Positions 1-11,027 of a DNA stretch of 64,000 nucleotides are shown one piece after another. This DNA is from Puccinellia tenuiflora (lineage: Eukaryota > Streptophyta > Magnoliopsida > Poales > Poaceae). The position numbers and the translations under genes are program-made. The notes under the pieces were generated by a model. It was not told the DNA's origin. It worked only from the letters and a program-made list of their open reading frames with translations, and did no database searches. Positions within the stretch are counted from its first letter, which is position 1; the number at the start of each line of letters is the position of its first letter. The stretch covers positions 62,001 through 126,000 of the forward strand of contig QRDG01000139.1 of NCBI GenBank assembly GCA_012064385.1. The letters are read 5' to 3'.

Positions 1-95
1 CGGTTGCATCAGACCGAATCTACCAAAGGAAAAAATGTGGTAGTTGATGATAGTGCTTCACCAAGAATGATCGAGCCAAAAACCTAGAACCAGGA

Positions 96-575
96 GTGTG
101 TAAAGTCATTAAAGGAAAGAGACAAGCTCCAAGAATGAAGCCGACAGTGAGCATGTTGTTAGAAAAATACACATCATGCAAGGACAACAATGTGTCTAAT
201 CGGCTTGGAAGCGTTAAGCGTCCTAGGTCACCTTCTGGACATGGAGGTCATGAGCGATGGCGAAGGAATTCATATGACCAACAACTGTATTTTTTCATGC
301 AGCGGGCTTATTGGGGCTGTACACCTCCTGTGTATCCACAATTTTCTTCAAGGGGATTTTATCCTTGGGCGCCATATACTACAGGGTCAGCATCTTATTT
401 TCAACCGGAGATGATTCCAGCGAGGCCTATGCTCAGACCAAAATATTTTGATAAAAGAGTTAGGTTTAATCAGGAAGTGAGACCACGTGATCCTATGATA
501 ATTCACGGTAATGATGAGAGGCCGATCTTGGGAATTTCAAATTCACGCAGGAGGCACAAAACAGATGGCATCTAA
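96..575 (+). CDS. Hypothetical ORF, possible retrotransposon gag-like relic
   Basis: An open frame of 159 codons that I do not firmly recognise. The product is basic and rich in Pro, Tyr, Arg and Trp. It has a KRPRSPSGHGG stretch near residue 42, then a Pro/Tyr-rich segment, and ends in a basic tail (SRRRHK). Low-complexity basic and aromatic composition of this kind is common in the tails of grass retroelement gag or transposon accessory proteins, but no zinc knuckle or catalytic motif is visible. The ATG is simply the first in the frame; the real gene could extend upstream, because bases 1-95 are AT-rich and contain stops. It has no conserved neighbour. It may be a fragment carried by the element whose 3' end lies near 7210. 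Confidence 0.25.
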   Translation: MCKVIKGKRQAPRMKPTVSMLLEKYTSCKDNNVSNRLGSVKRPRSPSGHGGHERWRRNSYDQQLYFFMQRAYWGCTPPVYPQFSSRGFYPWAPYTTGSASYFQPEMIPARPMLRPKYFDKRVRFNQEVRPRDPMIIHGNDERPILGISNSRRRHKTDGI

Positions 576-735
576 AGCATACATTCTTCAGGGAGTCCTG
601 AGGCTCCTCAGAGCTCAGCGACATCCGGCCGTCCTATAGGATTGCCACTCGATCGTGGCCGTCCGTTTTTTCGTCCTGTGGCACGGCCTGTAATTCCGGC
701 GAACTTTAGGGGCAAAATCGTCATTTCGCGTCTGT

Positions 736-775
736 TGGTATATAAGCTGCGTCCACGCGGTGAAAACCCTAGCCC
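736..775 (+). promoter_or_regulatory. TATA box and telo-box-type leader
   Basis: A TATATAAG motif near 740 is followed about 25 bp later by AAACCCTAG. That pairing is typical of promoters and 5' leaders of plant translation and growth genes. The following 700 bp is CT- and GC-rich, as in a plant 5' UTR, but no convincing coding exon follows. It may be the promoter of a captured or dead gene. Confidence 0.4.
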
Positions 776-1654
776 CCGATCCCCGCGTCGTCTCTCCCCC
801 GATCCCCTTCTCCTCTCCTCTGTCTCCGCCTCCATCGCCTCCTTCCCCCTCGCACTCCTCCCCCAATCCTCTTCCTCCTCCCGCCGCCACTGCTCCTCCC
901 CACCACGGCCCCCTCCCCCTCCTCCTCCAGCTCACACTCCTCGGCTCCCGCAGTTGGAGGGCGCCGGACGCAGCGCCGCGGGTGGATGAGGAGATGTGGA
1001 TGGCACTGGAGAGGAGAAGGAGCAGGAGCGAGCGCAGAGGGCGGACCACCGGCGGTGGCAGGTCAAGGCGGAGACGGAGGCCTGGGGGAGAGGCGACCGG
1101 GCTGCGGCGACGGCCGGGCAGGGCGGTCAGGCTCCTCCAATCCCGCCGCCTCGCTCCCACAAACGGTGCTCCCTCTCCCGCCTCCTGCGCTCTCCCCTTC
1201 CGCCTATCTCGCACCGCTGCTCCGCCATCCTCGCAGCCCCTTCTTCACCCACGGCCAACCTCTTGCCGCCGGCACCGACCACGGGTCTCCATTGCGTGCG
1301 CATCCCCATCACCGTCGTCCTCGCGTCGAGAAGGTAAATCGTGAGCTAGATCCCATGTCTCCTCTATCTCTCTCTCACCTTCGATTCTCTCCTTCCTGTA
1401 GCAGGAACTCACCTTCTCCTCACACACTGTCCAGCTCCACACTGCCCCCACGATGAGGCTGACGGAAGAGGAGAAGATGGAGAGCAGAATGGTGGCTTGC
1501 ACATCTCAAAAGGAGGAGCAGGAACACCACTAACACCTATCCCTCACATGTACGCATGTACACTAGATCTCTCCTCCCAGGCAGGAAGAACGCGGGTCAT
1601 CGCCACAGGTCAACTCAGATGTACGCATGTATCCTAGATCTTCTCCTCCTCATG

Positions 1655-1658
<4 letters not shown>

Positions 1659-1701
<43 letters not shown>
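1659..1701. repeat. (CT)n microsatellite
   Basis: An uninterrupted CT dinucleotide run of about 21 units, in the likely leader or intron region after the promoter-like sequence. Confidence 0.95.
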
Positions 1702-1703
<2 letters not shown>

Positions 1704-4700
1704 TTTTGATTTAATCCCAACTAATCAGGCTGCGCCATGATCCTCCCCCTTTTCCCCATTTTGTGTGTTTGCGGTGTTCGTCGATTTGATAGTGACCTTC
1801 TTCTCTCTGCAGTTGCTACTGTGACCTGCCCTTTGGTTGGATCTGGTGCTCCATAAGAATTGTTTGTTAGACCATTCTGCCAGTTTGCCAGGTATATACC
1901 CTTTGTTTGTCCATCTTCTTCTTAGTTTATGCCTGCAGGTCGTTCGATAAAAAGCCAAACTAGCTGGTGAGGAAATATTAGACTATGTGTTGTTTATTCT
2001 GCTGTATGAGCTTCGTTTTATCAAGTTTATACTACATCTGGAGATAGCCTGCATGCACGTAATGAATTTTCCTTCCATGTGCAGGCTATTTTTGTTAAAT
2101 AGATGAGCAATTCATTCTGTCAGCTATGTATATATCTTTTAGGAGAAAATGTTGTAATGTTTAATTTCAGTCGAATCATACATGTTCAGGGTGAGTGTTA
2201 TGAACTCGGGAGATAGGTAGTGTTTGCTCGCACTGATACTACAAATTGAAAACTACACAGTACATGTTCAATATGGTTTTATGGGACGATGAAATATTAT
2301 TCCCATCCTAGAAATTCGGTAGGTACCTAATAAAAGACTACACTATGCAGTTTTGTTTTCCTATTGGTTAGATATGCGTAGAGGTAGAGGTGGAGAAATT
2401 TTCCAGGTTCCTACATTGGGCAGTTTTTTTACAGCGGCGCTTGGTGGCCTTGCTTAGAGGTAGAGGTAGATGCCATAGTGGTTTGTTATCCGGTGCTCCA
2501 TAGGTTGTTCCGGTGCTTAGAGGCCATGGTGCTTGGTGGCCAAGATTCGTAGGTCTCTGGTGATTACTACTGGATGTTTTGATTGCTGATGAACACCATC
2601 ATCCATACCTTTGGTTGTGTGTTCTGTTTGTCTGGTTAGAGCAGTTTATAATTTGCTGGTGAATGGTACAGTTCTCTAATATGTGTATTTTTGTTCCACG
2701 GATTAAAGGATTTTGCGCCTTTTGTAGGTTCCACAATTGTCGGGTGTGTTTCTTGATGTTTGTCTATCATGCGTGAAAATTGCCGATGGTCAGCAGGTGA
2801 ATAGCCGACCTTGTGATTTCTACCCGTATACATATCTTTTTACCTGTGTTTATTGTATGTATCTTCTAACGGTGTATTTCGCCAGGACAAAGTTTCAGAC
2901 GTTTCACTGCCCGTTGCCTGCTGTTAGATGTTGTCCACTGCGTTCTGTCAGGTAGCGGCCTTTCCTTTTTTTTTTGCCATGCCTTAATTTCTATGCGCAT
3001 GTAAAATGCATATTTGTTGTGGATGTGCCTGTGGACATGTTCTGTGACGTGGGAGTGTCTAATCATGTTTCTGTTGTGGTTTTGTTGTGTCGGTTAATCG
3101 TAAATTTTCTTTACGGCAAGATGTTAGCTGTCTATTCGTCTTGCCTGTTTGTTGGACGTGGTTTCGCCTCGATGTGGGCTTCCGGTCCATCCGTGTGTGA
3201 GCGAGGTGGCTGATGATGGCGATGTCCTCGGAGGGGTTGAGTTTGAGGTTAATATTAGAGAAAATCTGAGGAATCAAGTTTACAACTTCATACACATAGA
3301 TGCCATTCAGTTTAGCAAAACATGATTTATAATACCAAAAGGGGAAAAGACGCCGGCCAGGCAGCCAGGTTCTGCCTCCTCTACACCACGCAGCAGCAGA
3401 CAGCCGAGCTCCGCCTCTTCCTCGACCTCTCTTAATCAAGCATGGAGGCGGAAGGACGGGATTATGTGCTTAGAGTATCAAGAATGAATGATCATGGACC
3501 TCCACTCTATTTTCTTTAAATTAAGCTACATGTTGAGTGATTCTGATTAGAGGTGTGAGTGAATCATTTTTTGTATATTTACTTGCAGTTTTAAATATCC
3601 AGCAAGTGCTCGGCTCAGGAACCACGTATCCGCTAGATGACTATCTACTCATGTGCTAAGTATAGTACTCTCCTTTTGTGGAAAAGCAAAGTTGGACCCT
3701 AGAGTGTCTTTTCTTCTATCCCTGATTGTTGACATGAGTTACTGTTCTGATAGACCAGGATCTACCACACATAATCGATTCAAATTGTAGAACACAAAAA
3801 ATTGTTCTGCTGCTTCTTATAGCCTTCACATATGAAAAGTAGTTTCTTAGATTGCAACCAGTCTGATGTACACTTGTGTTTGAACATGAGCTTTTCATGA
3901 ACTGAACTGTTATCGGCAATCTGAGGAAGCTAGCTAAGATGTAAGCTTCACTGCCTCTTTTCTAGCGATTTGTCATGATATGTGTAGGCCCGGCCTCATG
4001 TATTTACTTTTAATTTCTTTCAAAAAATAACTCATTTTTTGTGTTTTATTGGTAAAGCTTACGAGGTAGGTACTTCTGTCATCTAATAAATATAGCTTAC
4101 AATATACAGAAGTAAGAACTAAAGATGAAGCATTGTAAGACAATCATGGGACGTCATATAATGAGCATTTCCTTCCATTGTCTAGAGGTTGGCTGCACTA
4201 GGAAAGAGAGTACCAAAGGCCAGTGACGAGGCAACAGATGGCAGGAAATGCAACGTTAAGTAAGTGCTAGATTTCCTTCATGTAATACTTCTATTTGTAG
4301 GAGGAAGCCTAGACCACCCTTTCTTCTAGATTAATTGTATTTATTTTTCCTTGCTTGGCAAAATGCGTAGGAAAGTTGGAGGTTTTAATGTTGGCGCATC
4401 TGCCAAGATCAAGCGCTTAGCTTTGTAATGTTTTCACCAGATTAGGTTTTCTAATTGGTGGTAGTGGCACGAACTGAATCTACAGACAGAATTATCGAAA
4501 GATTTGCTAGCTAATCTTAGTTACTTCCACTCCTTTGAGTTGCAACACTTACTAAAGAGAAATAAATAGTTGGATGTATATATAGCTCAAGTAAAGAATG
4601 TAGAGCTCTATTCAAATTGAAGCACTAAATTGTATGGGTAAAACCAGCTGATAAATCCCAGTTTGTCTATTGTTCATCTGAGTGAAAATTCTTCCAGCTC

Positions 4701-6405
4701 ATGAGGGCCATACGGGCACACTGATAGTGTCATCCAGTATTCAAACCACTAATTATGGGGTACCGTCAGTTGTGGGGTATTTCTCTGGGTACTTCACACT
4801 GCCAAATATTAGTAGTACATTATAACTTAGAACATACATGTTGCTTGCTCCATGTGCATCTTAGTTCAGATTTGACATTACCTAAGCTGTATTGATAGTC
4901 ATAGTCATGGCCTCATGGGGTAGCTTTTAGGTTCTTGTGATACCATATGTGCACAAAGCCATCTATTTCTCCCTTCCATTGTTTGAAAATCACAAATTTA
5001 AACTGTGCAAGCTAATCGAAAGGATTATGAGAAATTATGCAAGAGCTTTTTCATACATACAATGTTGCCATTGAGCTGGCATAATATGATTTTTGAAAAT
5101 AAACACCCACAATGAAAAAGAAATATTTATTGTCATATAACATATACTTTCTACTGCCTACAAGTTTATCGAGCCAACCATATATTTTATCCAATGCATC
5201 AGTTATCTATTTTTTATTCATGATAGTCGAAATTAGACGGCTATTATTGTCAATTTCAAGCTCATCATTTTATCGAGATCGATGGTAAAACACTAATTTT
5301 CATTTTTGTATGGTTCATGTAAATTTTCTCAAGATCATACATATTCTGTTGATGCACCGTTTCAGTTTCTTGGCTCTGGTTTGTAGGTCAGTAAATGGAC
5401 GCTTGCTGCTTTAATCATGTGGTATACATAATGAACTCATCAATTTCGTGCTTCAACCTCTTTTCAGTTTTAGATTGCCAATGGTTATTTGTTTTTGAAG
5501 AGGCGGACATAATTTCGACAACGGAAGTTAGTGATTCGGCTCCACAATGCCAGGGTAAACTAGGAAGAAACAAACAATCTTATGTTTTGTGTGCGTTTAA
5601 GGTGTACACCAGAAAGTTTGTTTACATTAGATTATAAGTGAGGAATTCAGGTCAATAATCTTATTGCCAATTTTCTCGTGTTTCTGTTGTCTCCTGTTTA
5701 AAATATTTTCTTTCCAATGCTATCTTTGACCCAAACCTAGGTAAATCTTTTTTTCTTTTTATTTCTATACATACACATATCTACCACGAACCATATTCAC
5801 TTTTCATGTTTGTTTTTAATTCAGGGACCTCAAGAGCTCGCTCCTGATGGCCGGGAAGTGGAGGGCTGCAGGCTTTTGCAACGATACAAGAAAACCAGCA
5901 GTTTTCATCGCCAAAAAGTTGATTAGGCAATTCATCTCTTTATTTTAAATTCAGATGGAATTGCACAATTGTTGCTGATGGTCATGAAGCACCATGTAGG
6001 TTGCAGGTTGTTGCAATGCTCCATGACATCTACAAATTNCAGCGAAGAAAGCAACTTATCTCTCGGCATTATATTTGTTCAAAATTATTCACTTCTGATG
6101 GTTGGGAAGCAATGCTCAATGACGACTACTAGAATTAATCGGCAAGGTATGTCATCTCCCGCACTGAATTTATTAGAAATTGTGCAACTGTAAACCTTTA
6201 GTGTTTGTGATCAAACATTGTAACTGTGCAGTTCAATATTTAGTAGAAGTAGCTGGTCGTACCAAAGATACAATATTTGAGCTTCTATGTGAACATGGTT
6301 CAACATTGGAGGTGGAAGATTGGGTCAAATCTTCCTTTATGATTAGATAAAGGTTGAATGTAGATCCCTTCAAGCTGATTGATGCCCTATTCTTACACCT
6401 GTGCC

Positions 6406-6565
6406 TGACATGAAGAGCTGCCTCGATGAAGAGATCATGTATGACAACAATGGTATGTCCTCTATGGACTATGTCCACCTGTAGATGACATGAAGAGCTG
6501 CCTTGATGACGAGATCATGTATGACATCGATATCGTGTGCTCTATGGACTATCTCCAGCTGTAGA
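6406..6565 (+). repeat. 80-bp tandem duplication
   Basis: Two adjacent copies begin with TGACATGAAGAGCTGCC at 6406 and 6486, a period of 80 bp. Both include an ATCATGTATGACA core and end in a TCTATGGACTAT block. The copies differ at several positions, so the duplication is not recent. Neither gives a sustained open frame. Confidence 0.8.
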
Positions 6566-7181
6566 TGATCAATCTGATGCCTCTCCGTTAGACTTGCCTA
6601 CCTGCCAGTTAGTACCAATGACATGCGTGTTGATGCGAACTTATTGTGCTATGTTTCTGTGATTCTGCTATCTATGTTATAGTTTCGAAATGTTATAATG
6701 AAAAACCTATCTATTCTGGAGACTTGATAATATAGACTGTATATAAGAGCATTGTGCTTTGCTTTAAACCTAATGCCGCTACTATATATAGTAGTTAGTA
6801 ACTACCGTGTCATTTTGACGATGCGACTCTTATAAGCTATCATATGCTATGTCAATATGGTATGAATTTCTGAATTACTGACCATGTGTGCTTAAGCATT
6901 GCTCTGGTCTTCCTGTTTCTTACGGTTCTGATTTCATGTTATCCTAGAGATATGCTTTTAAACCTATAGACATATGTTCAATTTTATGTAAATAACGGTA
7001 TGATCTTTGTGCTCAAACAAAATCTGTAAACAAATATGTAACAGGTGGGAGTAAAATCGTCTCAATATGATTGCTATTAGCATCCTGTTTGGCTTATACT
7101 TTTGGATATTAACCATCTTTTTACTAATCTGTACAAAATGTGACAACCACGGGCAAAAAATTAAAAGAATTAACATGTGCC

Positions 7182-7210
7182 GCGCGGCAAGCCGCGCCGT
7201 TCGAATCTAG
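7182..7210 (+). mobile_element. Helitron-type 3' terminus
   Basis: A perfect 7-bp GC-rich hairpin (GCGCGGC, AA loop, GCCGCGC; 7182-7197) is followed after 9 nt by CTAG and then a T (7207-7211). A subterminal hairpin plus a CTRR end inserted before T is the hallmark of a Helitron 3' end. The element body should lie to the left and would include the gene-like leader, but a TC 5' end was not found, so its length is unknown. To the right lies sequence homologous to the ERF 3' flank, so the insertion is in the downstream region of the ERF pseudogene. Confidence 0.6.
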
Positions 7211-7578
7211 TATAGCAACAAGCAAGAACCCACAGAAGAAACTGTTCTTTCACAACGATGTCAAGTCTCACACAGCTAATCATCACCACCACCTGATCCA
7301 AGAAGCAACGATAAACGAAGGGAAATCACAGGACTTGTACTCTATTTACATCATGACATGGCGTGGACGGACGCGCAAGATTTAGAAGGACAAGCTGCAT
7401 GCAGCCGTGAACGAGGCAGTCCTCGGCGACGGGGGCGCTGCTCCGCACGGCGTCGTCCGCGCTGAAGAGGCTGCCGAGGGACTCGTAGGCGCCGCCGTCG
7501 AAGAATGCGACAGGACTGGTCGTCGAAGCTCCTGTTTGTTGGTCTGCACGCCGTCGAAGAGGAGAGCGTGGAACAGGC

Positions 7579-7643
7579 GAACAGCGCGTCGGAGTCGAAG
7601 TCAGAGGCCCAGGCCGGCATGCCCGCGTTGGGACCGGCGACGT
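7579..7643. repeat. 65-bp direct repeat, left copy
   Basis: This ERF-derived segment is repeated at 8855-8919 with about two mismatches (AGTCGAAG/AGTCAAAG and CCCAGG/CCCGGG). The copies lie exactly on either side of the hAT fragment. They are far longer than the 8-bp hAT target duplication. Confidence 0.9.
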
Positions 7644-8854
7644 TGTTTGGTGTTGTTTATTCTAGCATCCAAGATATGGCTGCCGACGGATCACTTGGGT
7701 CTATTCGTGCAGATGCGGACACTTGTTTCGGCTACTTGTCATCCTTTGAGTTCATCTTTATCCTATGTTTGACAAAGGAAATATTTGAGATAACTGAAGT
7801 GCTTGGCCAAGCTGTCCAGAAAAAGTCACAAGATATTGTTAATGCTGTTCGTTTAGTGTCCTCAACAAAAGAGTGCCTTCAGCAGCTGAGATCAGATGAT
7901 GGCTACCAAGATTTTACTGTCCAAGTTATTGAATTTTGTGTAAACCACTCCATCGACATTCCTAACTTTGAGGACACATACATCCTGCGAGGTGGTCGTG
8001 CGCGTCATCAGCCTGATCAGCTCACTAAGGAGCATTACTTTCGAGTGGAAATTTTCCGTGCAACACTGGACACTCAATTATTTGAATTAAATCGAAGGTT
8101 CAGCGAGAAGGTAATGGATCTTCTATCTACTAGTGCCACCTTGATTCCTAGAACCAAATTCAAAGGCTTCAAAGCTACTGATATATGTGAGATGGTGAAA
8201 AAATATTACCCAGCAGATTTCTCCCAAGATGTTTATGCGTTACAACAACAATTGAACCATTTTGTTGTGGATGCTTCCAAAGATGAAGAGTTAAAAAATA
8301 TATCAACCTTAATTGATCTTTGTCGATGCCTTGTGAACACAGGAAGACACACTATATACAATCTGATTGAAAGGTTGCTCCGTTTGCTCATTACTCTTCC
8401 GGTGTCTACGGCGAGTGCTGAACGTGCGTTTTCTAGTATGAAGATCATTAAAACAAGATTGCGCAATGGGATGGAGGATGATTTTCTTACCAATAATCTA
8501 TTAGTTAATATAGAGGGTGATATTCTGGAGACATACAAGTATGACGATGTCATTTCAGATTTTAAAGCCATCAAGGATCGGGCAACTGACTTGTAGTATG
8601 TATCTGAGTATCTTCATGAAACACATCTATCGTCTAGCTTATTTTGGTGCAGCTTCTTTTGTTGTATAGCAGATTAGCAGTATATCTACTGTCTAGTTTT
8701 TATATATATGTATGCATCTACTGACTTTGTAACCAATGGAAACAAGGGAATTTGATCAATGACTAATGTCCACTAAAGTGGTGTGTTCCAGAGCAAATTT
8801 TGTGTGTTCTTTCAGCTGGCCCGCCCAACATTTTGTTTCAAGCTCCGCCACTGG
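7644..8854 (+). mobile_element. hAT (Tip100/ZMYM1-like) transposase fragment insertion
   Basis: An open frame through 8596 encodes about 315 residues of the C-terminal half of a ZMYM1-like/hAT transposase. The end of the protein contains the hAT dimerisation signature (TLPVSTASAERAFSSMKIIK, then TRLRN...NNLLVNIE). The first 46 codons of the frame (7505-7642) are antisense ERF sequence, not part of the transposase. The right boundary, GCTCCGCCACTG at 8842-8853, is the inverted complement of the CA(C/G)TGGCGGAGC terminus of the small hAT element at 11028. No matching left terminus is present, so the element is truncated on the left. The N-terminal zinc finger and most of the catalytic region are missing, so it should be inactive. 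Confidence 0.75.
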
Positions 8855-8919
8855 GAACAGCGCGTCGGAGTCAAAGTCAGAGGCCCGGGCCGGCATGCCC
8901 GCGTTGGGACCGGCGACGT
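8855..8919. repeat. 65-bp direct repeat, right copy
   Basis: Partner of 7579-7643. It continues to the right into the ERF pseudogene N-terminal part, whereas the left copy continues to the left into the C-terminal part. Confidence 0.9.
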
Positions 8920-9146
8920 CGTAGGCGGAGGGGAAGGTGCCGAGCCAAATCCGGGCGCCCTTGACTTGCCCCCCGAACTGCACCGCACGCCCGTGTACTG
9001 CGCCGGTTTCCTGCGGCACCCAACCGCACAGTGTAGGGCCGCCGGCGGACTCAGAATGATCTCGACAAGGATCGCGCCACCAGACATCTTTGCATGCTTT
9101 CTTTCCCTGGTCTGAATAGTCGATCTCTCTGCTCCTCTAAGAGTAA

Positions 9147-9437
9147 GAGCAAGTATAATAAGGGGCTTAGAGCCCGCCTACGTGGCAATTTTGCTTATGT
9201 GGAGGAGAGAGACATGGAAAAATGAGGGGAGTGGGCTCTCATGCAAGAGCCCACCTCTACGCGTGCTCCTAGGCAAATGCAATAAATATGAACAGAGATA
9301 GAGAGAAAGAAAAGAAAAATGATCCAGTTTATAGCCAACTTATAGCCAACACTATTATATGAGTATTTATAGTGCTAACTTTTGATGACATGGACATCTC
9401 TTATAGCCGGCTGCTGGCTATATTATTAACCGTGCTC
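9147..9437. mobile_element. PIF-Harbinger (Tourist-like) MITE, 291 bp
   Basis: Termini are GAGCAAGTATAATA on the left and TATTATTAACCGTGCTC on the right, imperfect inverted repeats. It is flanked by a TAA target duplication (9144-9146 and 9438-9440). A 3-bp TWA-type target site is diagnostic of PIF-Harbinger. It has no coding capacity and is inserted in the 5' leader of the ERF pseudogene. Confidence 0.8.
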
Positions 9438-9496
9438 TAAATACTCTTTGCTCTTCGTTCAAAAAAAAAACTCTTTGCTGGCTCTGCGTTGCTGTT

Positions 9497-9803
9497 TTTT
9501 TTTTTTTTTTTGAAAGATCCAGCAATTGCTGGCTTTTCGATTTATAGAAGGTAGAATATGTACATATTAGCCCATGGCAATGAGTAAATGAAAGTAAATA
9601 AGAGAAAAACTTAAACTTAAACGAAAGGTAAAAGGTAAAAGGTAAAAGGTAAAAGGTAAAATCATGGGGCTCCCAAATCATCCGTCGCAGGCGCTTCGCC
9701 CCGGCATAGGCCCAGGCTTTGGCTTCCTCCTGTAGCAGGTTCAACAGGTAGCGCAGGCTGGAAGGTTTATTTCTAAAAACTCTCTGATTCCTCTCCTTCC
9801 ACA
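9497..9803 (-). mobile_element. 5'-truncated LINE insertion
   Basis: The minus strand encodes the C-terminal end of a plant LINE ORF2 (WKERNQRVFRNKPSS, then LLQEEAKAWAYAGAK) followed by a 3' tail. The poly(A) appears as the T run at 9497-9511. A perfect 12-bp target duplication TGCGTTGCTGTT flanks it (9485-9496 and 9804-9815). Just before the tail is a short TAAAAGG tandem repeat (about 9622-9661), as seen in some LINE 3' ends. Only about 300 bp were copied, so it is dead on arrival. Confidence 0.85.
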
Positions 9804-9815
9804 TGCGTTGCTGTT

Positions 9816-10190
9816 GTTGACCAGTGCTTTGCGTGCTTGGTTGGGGAATCGGAGATAGGGTTGTAAGTTTTTTCGTCTAGAAACGGGGCTCTTAATGGAG
9901 TATTTATCAGTGGGGTAGGGCGGGGGAGCTGATTAGACTCCAAAATACGCGGGAAGGATGCGATAAGGCCGCGTCGTGGTACGCGGAGCGCGGAGACCCT
10001 TGCATTTTCCTCTCGGGCCAAACCAGAGAGAGACCCCAGCCCGGCATTCAGAATCCGATGGTCCGCGAAGATCGATCCTGGCGGAACCAACCGTGCTGCC
10101 GCCTACGCCCACGCGAACATCTGTGTGGCCGGCCGCGCGCGCTCCCAAGCGACACCGAGAAAGGTCAAGTAACCAGCAGGCTCACTGAGT
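9816..10190 (-). other. Duplicated ERF promoter region
   Basis: Blocks here (ATAAGGCCGCGTCGT near 9962, GATCGATCCTG near 10070, CCAACCGTGCTGCCGC near 10087, GCGACACCGA near 10150) recur in the same order at about 16655-16950, upstream of the intact ERF. The duplication that made the pseudogene therefore carried at least 0.4 kb of promoter as well as the gene. Confidence 0.65.
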
Positions 10191-10596
10191 TTTATAGTAC
10201 TGTACCTGATATACAGGTGTCGTGAACTTTTTTTTTTTTTAAAACCGGGAGGTGTCGTGAACTTGGTACAGGTTTGTTGAGGATTTTCTATACGATTTAA
10301 TTTTGAAAAAGTGTTTTTATGTTGTCGTCTAAATTCGGTTGAAGGCAATAAAGAAGATAAAGGCTAACTTTCGCCGGAGCGAAGTGAGTACCGTCGACAG
10401 GAGGATTGGGCCGAAGCCAAGCGGGCATTGGCTCCGTTCAGATCAAGACGTGTGATGGGATGACACGCACGCGAGACACATATCAGACATGTCCATGAAC
10501 CTCGTCTCCCATAACACACTTGATGTCGAGGGGTAAAAGCACTCCGGTTCACGTGGAGTGTTGAAGGTATAAAAAGGTTCTCTCGTTCACATAGAG
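10191..10596. other. Intergenic, nothing recognised
   Basis: Mixed-composition sequence with a T/A run at about 10230-10242 flanked by two copies of GGTGTCGTGAACTT. No coding or repeat family is recognised. Confidence 0.5.
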
Positions 10597-10780
10597 GTGA
10601 TTTACATTCTTCTTAAAGGAAGCACTTTGACTGATACTGCAGCTGCTGTTTCTAATGATGATCCGAGTAAACCTAATTTTTGGCATATGCGTCTTGTACA
10701 TATGAGTGAACTTGGCATGACTACAGACATGAGTAAGTTGACGCTATATGAGCATTGCGTCTTTAGGAATCGGTTGCCGC
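10597..10780 (+). pseudogene. Ty1-copia gag-pre-integrase fragment
   Basis: The frame reads LLKGSTLTDTAAAVSNDD and then WHMRLVHMSELGM. This matches the GAG-pre-integrase zinc-binding region of Copia elements (consensus LWHxRLGHMS). About 55 codons remain, without LTRs or downstream integrase. It is an old scrap, in the opposite orientation to the larger Copia at 23511. Confidence 0.6.
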
Positions 10781-11027
10781 TTCGCGTTCTCTCTGCCTAG
10801 TGCGTCGTGCCATCGGGACCTCGGATTGCTCTCGGTGTTCCCTATCGTTGTTGGCCCTCCTCTCGGACTCCCACGTGTTGCCATTTCCCAGAGCTATTAT
10901 GTCCTTCAATATGTTCCAGTAATGGTTCAACTGCCATCCCACTCCTCGTTTGGAATAGTGCCCGTATCGTAATCGTTTGGACAAATTGTGCACATCATCC
11001 TAAGTTTTTACAATTGTGGGACCTATG

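Larger units (their letters stand above)
600..7181. other. Long stretch without supported coding sequence
   Basis: After the promoter-like leader, bases 780-1500 are GC/CT-rich with many overlapping open frames that look like composition artefacts. From 1700 the sequence is AT-rich and intron-like with no conserved protein. Short repeats occur, such as two copies of a segment with ATGTACGCATGTA at about 1549-1579 and 1618-1648. The structure fits a captured gene with decayed exons or a non-coding transcript, probably inside a Helitron ending at 7210. I could not identify a product or a Helitron 5' end. Confidence 0.4.
7212..9087 (-). pseudogene. Group VII ERF pseudogene, split by a hAT fragment
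   Basis: A broken second copy of the intact ERF at 15443-16474. Homology runs from the 3' UTR (7212-7400; ATGTCAA and CTCTATTTACATCAT blocks shared with 15340-15410) through the C-terminal coding part (7400-7643). It resumes at 8855-9087 with pieces of the AP2 domain and the N-terminus. The start region reads MSGGAILVEII where the intact gene reads MCGGAILAELI, so the second-position cysteine, the N-degron residue of group VII ERFs, is Ser here. Most of the middle, including part of the AP2 domain, is deleted and frames are shifted. A 1.2-kb hAT-like segment interrupts it. It cannot make an ERF. The intact neighbour is the likely parent or sister. Confidence 0.85.

Noticed and set aside
608..1502. 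Several long overlapping open frames on both strands, up to 199 residues
   Set aside because: They are Pro/Arg/Ser-rich artefacts of GC- and CT-rich leader sequence. No domain is visible and many frames are open at once.
7505..8596. Intact 363-residue host gene
   Set aside because: The first 46 codons are antisense ERF sequence and the remainder is a C-terminal hAT transposase fragment.
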